Shown: positions 62,227 to 64,000 of the stretch, in pieces
Numbering within the stretch: the stretch's first letter is position 1
Layout: each line of letters opens with the position of its first letter
Assembly: GCF_021272185.1 (NCBI RefSeq)
Contig: NZ_JAJSEC010000005.1
Span: 215,569-279,568, forward strand
Length of the DNA: 64,000 nucleotides
Source of the DNA: Roseivivax sp. GX 12232
Lineage (GTDB): Bacteria > Pseudomonadota > Alphaproteobacteria > Rhodobacterales > Rhodobacteraceae
Direction of reading: 5' to 3'
Notes under the pieces: model-generated
Told to the model about the DNA's origin: nothing
Seen by the model: the letters and a program-made list of their open reading frames with translations, nothing else
Database searches by the model: none
Made by a program: the position numbers and the translations under genes

Positions 62227-63264
62227 TCAGAATCGCGTAATCACGGTGGCGCCGACGGACTGAAACTTGTCCAATTCCATCAGGGCTTTGGGGGCCTCGG
62301 CGAGGCTGATCTGCTGGCCCACCAGCCGCGACGGGTCAAGCCGCCCGCTGGCAACCATGTCCAGCATCGCGCCATAGCGGTGCGCCTGCATCCCGTGAGA
62401 GCCGAGCAGCTCGATCTCCTGCCCGACGATCTTCGGCATCGGGATCGCAGGGGCCGCGTGCTCGCCAAGCATCAAGCCAACCTGCACGTGCTTGCCGCGC
62501 GGGCGCAGGCAGAGAATCGAGTTGGTCATGGTCACGGGATGCCCCAGCGCGTCGAGCGAGACATGCGCGCCGCCCTTGGTGATCTCCTGAATGGCGGCGG
62601 GGACGTCGGCCTCGCGCCCGTCGATCACCGCCACCGCGCCGAGCTCCTGCGCCATGGCGAGTTTCGCCGGGTCGAGATCAACGCCGATCACGTTTGCGCC
62701 CGCAGCCGCGGCGATCATCACCGCTGAGAGGCCGACGCCGCCACAGCCATGCACCGCGACCCATTGGCCCGCGCTGACTTTGCCCTGATCAATCACCGCC
62801 CGGAATGACGTGGCGAAGCGGCAGCCAAGGCTTGCGGCGGTGGCAAAGTCCATCGTCTCAGGCAGCGCCACGAGGTTCAAGTCAGCCTGATGAATCGGCA
62901 CGTATTCCGCAAACGACCCCCAGTGGGTGAAGCCCGGTTGTTCCTGATGCAGACAGACCTGCTGGTTGCCGGAATGGCATTCCGAGCAGCTGCCGCAGCC
63001 GCAGATGAAGGGCACGGTGACCTTGTCGCCGGGTTTCCAGTTCTTGACGTCGCGGCCCACCGCCTCGACCACGCCGGCCAGTTCGTGGCCTGGCACATGC
63101 GGCAGCTCGATATCGCTGTCGTGGCCCATCCAGCCGTGCCAGTCGCTGCGGCAAACGCCGGTGGCGGCGACCTTCAGCACCACACCGTGGGGGTCGGGCG
63201 CAGGGTCGGCGACGGTGGTCACCTTGGGGGTTTCCTGGAATTTCTCGAAGAGGACGGCTTTCAT
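62227..63264 (-). CDS. Zinc-dependent alcohol dehydrogenase
   Basis: A 345-aa medium-chain dehydrogenase. The catalytic zinc ligands are Cys in ATGVCRSD and His-Glu in VPGHELAG. The structural zinc site is [17 protein letters not shown]. The nucleotide-binding site is [11 protein letters not shown]. The ATG at 63264 follows AAAGG; an extended frame to 63348 is not needed. It is first in the operon, one base upstream of proC, and divergent from the Lrp/AsnC gene. Confidence 0.88.
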   Translation of the reverse strand: MKAVLFEKFQETPKVTTVADPAPDPHGVVLKVAATGVCRSDWHGWMGHDSDIELPHVPGHELAGVVEAVGRDVKNWKPGDKVTVPFICGCGSCSECHSGNQQVCLHQEQPGFTHWGSFAEYVPIHQADLNLVALPETMDFATAASLGCRFATSFRAVIDQGKVSAGQWVAVHGCGGVGLSAVMIAAAAGANVIGVDLDPAKLAMAQELGAVAVIDGREADVPAAIQEITKGGAHVSLDALGHPVTMTNSILCLRPRGKHVQVGLMLGEHAAPAIPMPKIVGQEIELLGSHGMQAHRYGAMLDMVASGRLDPSRLVGQQISLAEAPKALMELDKFQSVGATVITRF

Positions 63265-63406
63265 GGCAGGGCCTTTCGGTTTGAGGCGGATTGGCGCCAG
63301 CTTAGCCCCACGGACGTGAAATACCTTTGCCAATCTTCCCTCCATCACGGATATTCAGGGCAGGTTCCGCTAATGGCGGGCCATTTTGAGAGGGAAACCA
63401 CCCCCA

Positions 63407-63886
63407 ATGCCAGAGATCGACGCCGTCAATGCCCAGCTTCTGACCCTGTTGCAGGAGGACGGTCGCATGACCAACGCCAAGCTCGCCGATCACCTCGGGA
63501 TGAGCGAGACGCCCTGCTGGCGGCGGCTGAAGCGGCTTGAAGAAAGCGGCATCATCGAAGGCTACCAGGCCAACCTGAACCGCCGCAAGCTGGGCATCGG
63601 CGTGATGGCCTTCGTGCAGCTGCGCTGCTCCGAGCATGACCAGCGTGCTACTGCCGAATTCCAACGTATTGTCGAGACCACGACGAACATCCTCGCCTGC
63701 CATAACACAACTGGGGCGGACGATTTCCTGCTGATCGTGGTGGCACGCGACCTCGACGACTACAGCGCCTTCGTCGACAGCACGCTGCGTCGGCTGCCAG
63801 GCGTAACAAGCATACGGTCCAACCTGTCCCTGAAGGAGATGAAGGCGTCGAGCAAGCTGCCGGTGACTTCAACCAATGGGGGCTGA
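63407..63886 (+). CDS. Lrp/AsnC-family transcriptional regulator
   Basis: A 159-aa regulator with an N-terminal helix-turn-helix (AKLADHLGMSETPCWRRLKR) and a C-terminal RAM ligand-binding domain (about 65-145). It is divergent from the alcohol dehydrogenase-proC operon, which it probably controls, likely in response to an amino acid. The ATG at 63407 gives normal length; a TTG at 63386 is an alternative start. Nothing is recognised between its stop and the window end. Confidence 0.88.
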   Translation: MPEIDAVNAQLLTLLQEDGRMTNAKLADHLGMSETPCWRRLKRLEESGIIEGYQANLNRRKLGIGVMAFVQLRCSEHDQRATAEFQRIVETTTNILACHNTTGADDFLLIVVARDLDDYSAFVDSTLRRLPGVTSIRSNLSLKEMKASSKLPVTSTNGG

Positions 63887-64000
63887 ACCGAAGACTGTGG
63901 AGGTTACACTACGTGCTCGTTCGGAGAAAATAGCACACCTGGCCCACCTTGCCGGAGTTTATACAGAAGCTGCGCGGCGTATGAATGTCGTGAAAGGGCT

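Overview
The window looks like a GC-rich alphaproteobacterium of the order Rhodobacterales (Roseobacter/Paracoccus-type). The basis is very high GC at third codon positions, TRAP transporters, an imelysin/di-heme oxidoreductase/DUF1513 cluster, a MauE-type fusion protein, GC-rich short operons with ATGA overlaps, and RTX-type secreted proteins. Whether it is chromosome, chromid or plasmid cannot be settled here, but an array of six iteron-like repeats at 48.1 kb and several site-specific recombinases suggest a mosaic replicon.

Layout. 0.1-9.3 kb: two complete FecCD-type iron-siderophore ABC importers, each with one binding protein, two permeases and one ATPase, separated by a sucrase/ferredoxin-like protein. 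9.9-11.7 kb: a clan-A glycoside hydrolase-like protein with a Gly/Asp-rich linker and hydrophobic tail. 11.8-18.8 kb: an accessory region with small unknown proteins, two overlapping tyrosine recombinases preceded by a protein made of repeated DNA-binding-like segments, and a broken Xre/MbcA-type antitoxin gene. 19.1-25.6 kb: a LacI-controlled sugar operon (binding protein, two permeases, GH32/GH68-like beta-fructosidase, MalK-type ATPase) with tandem palindromic operators. 26.3-29.7 kb: a lower-GC patch with an RTX calcium-binding protein, a proline-repeat secreted protein, a short integrase and an AAC(6')-like acetyltransferase. 30.0-32.6 kb: NADP-dependent reductase, short-chain dehydrogenase and a divergent LysR regulator.

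32.8-44.8 kb: a second iron block. An imelysin, a di-heme oxidoreductase, a second imelysin and a DUF1513 protein are convergent with hmuSTUV (heme handling and import), which is divergent from a TonB-dependent heme receptor. The receptor/hmuS intergenic region carries a site that fits the core of the type 1 IscR motif, and the first siderophore operon has a weaker copy. 45.0-48.3 kb: an orphan 756-aa protein with the iteron array upstream. 48.7-51.0 kb: a probable copper/redox cluster (glutaredoxin-MauE fusion, Cys/His-rich periplasmic protein, cupredoxin, DUF411). 51.5-59.5 kb: a GntR-controlled sugar-acid locus: TRAP transporter, small membrane protein, IlvD/Edd-type sugar-acid dehydratase, RraA-like protein and ketoglutarate-semialdehyde-type dehydrogenase. 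59.9-63.9 kb: a compact operon (alcohol dehydrogenase, ProC, small monooxygenase-like protein, aromatic-type aminotransferase) divergent from an Lrp/AsnC regulator.

Overall the window combines iron and heme acquisition with sugar and sugar-acid catabolism, interrupted by recombinase-bearing accessory segments. No siderophore biosynthesis genes are seen, so the siderophore importers probably serve xenosiderophores or siderophores made elsewhere in the genome.
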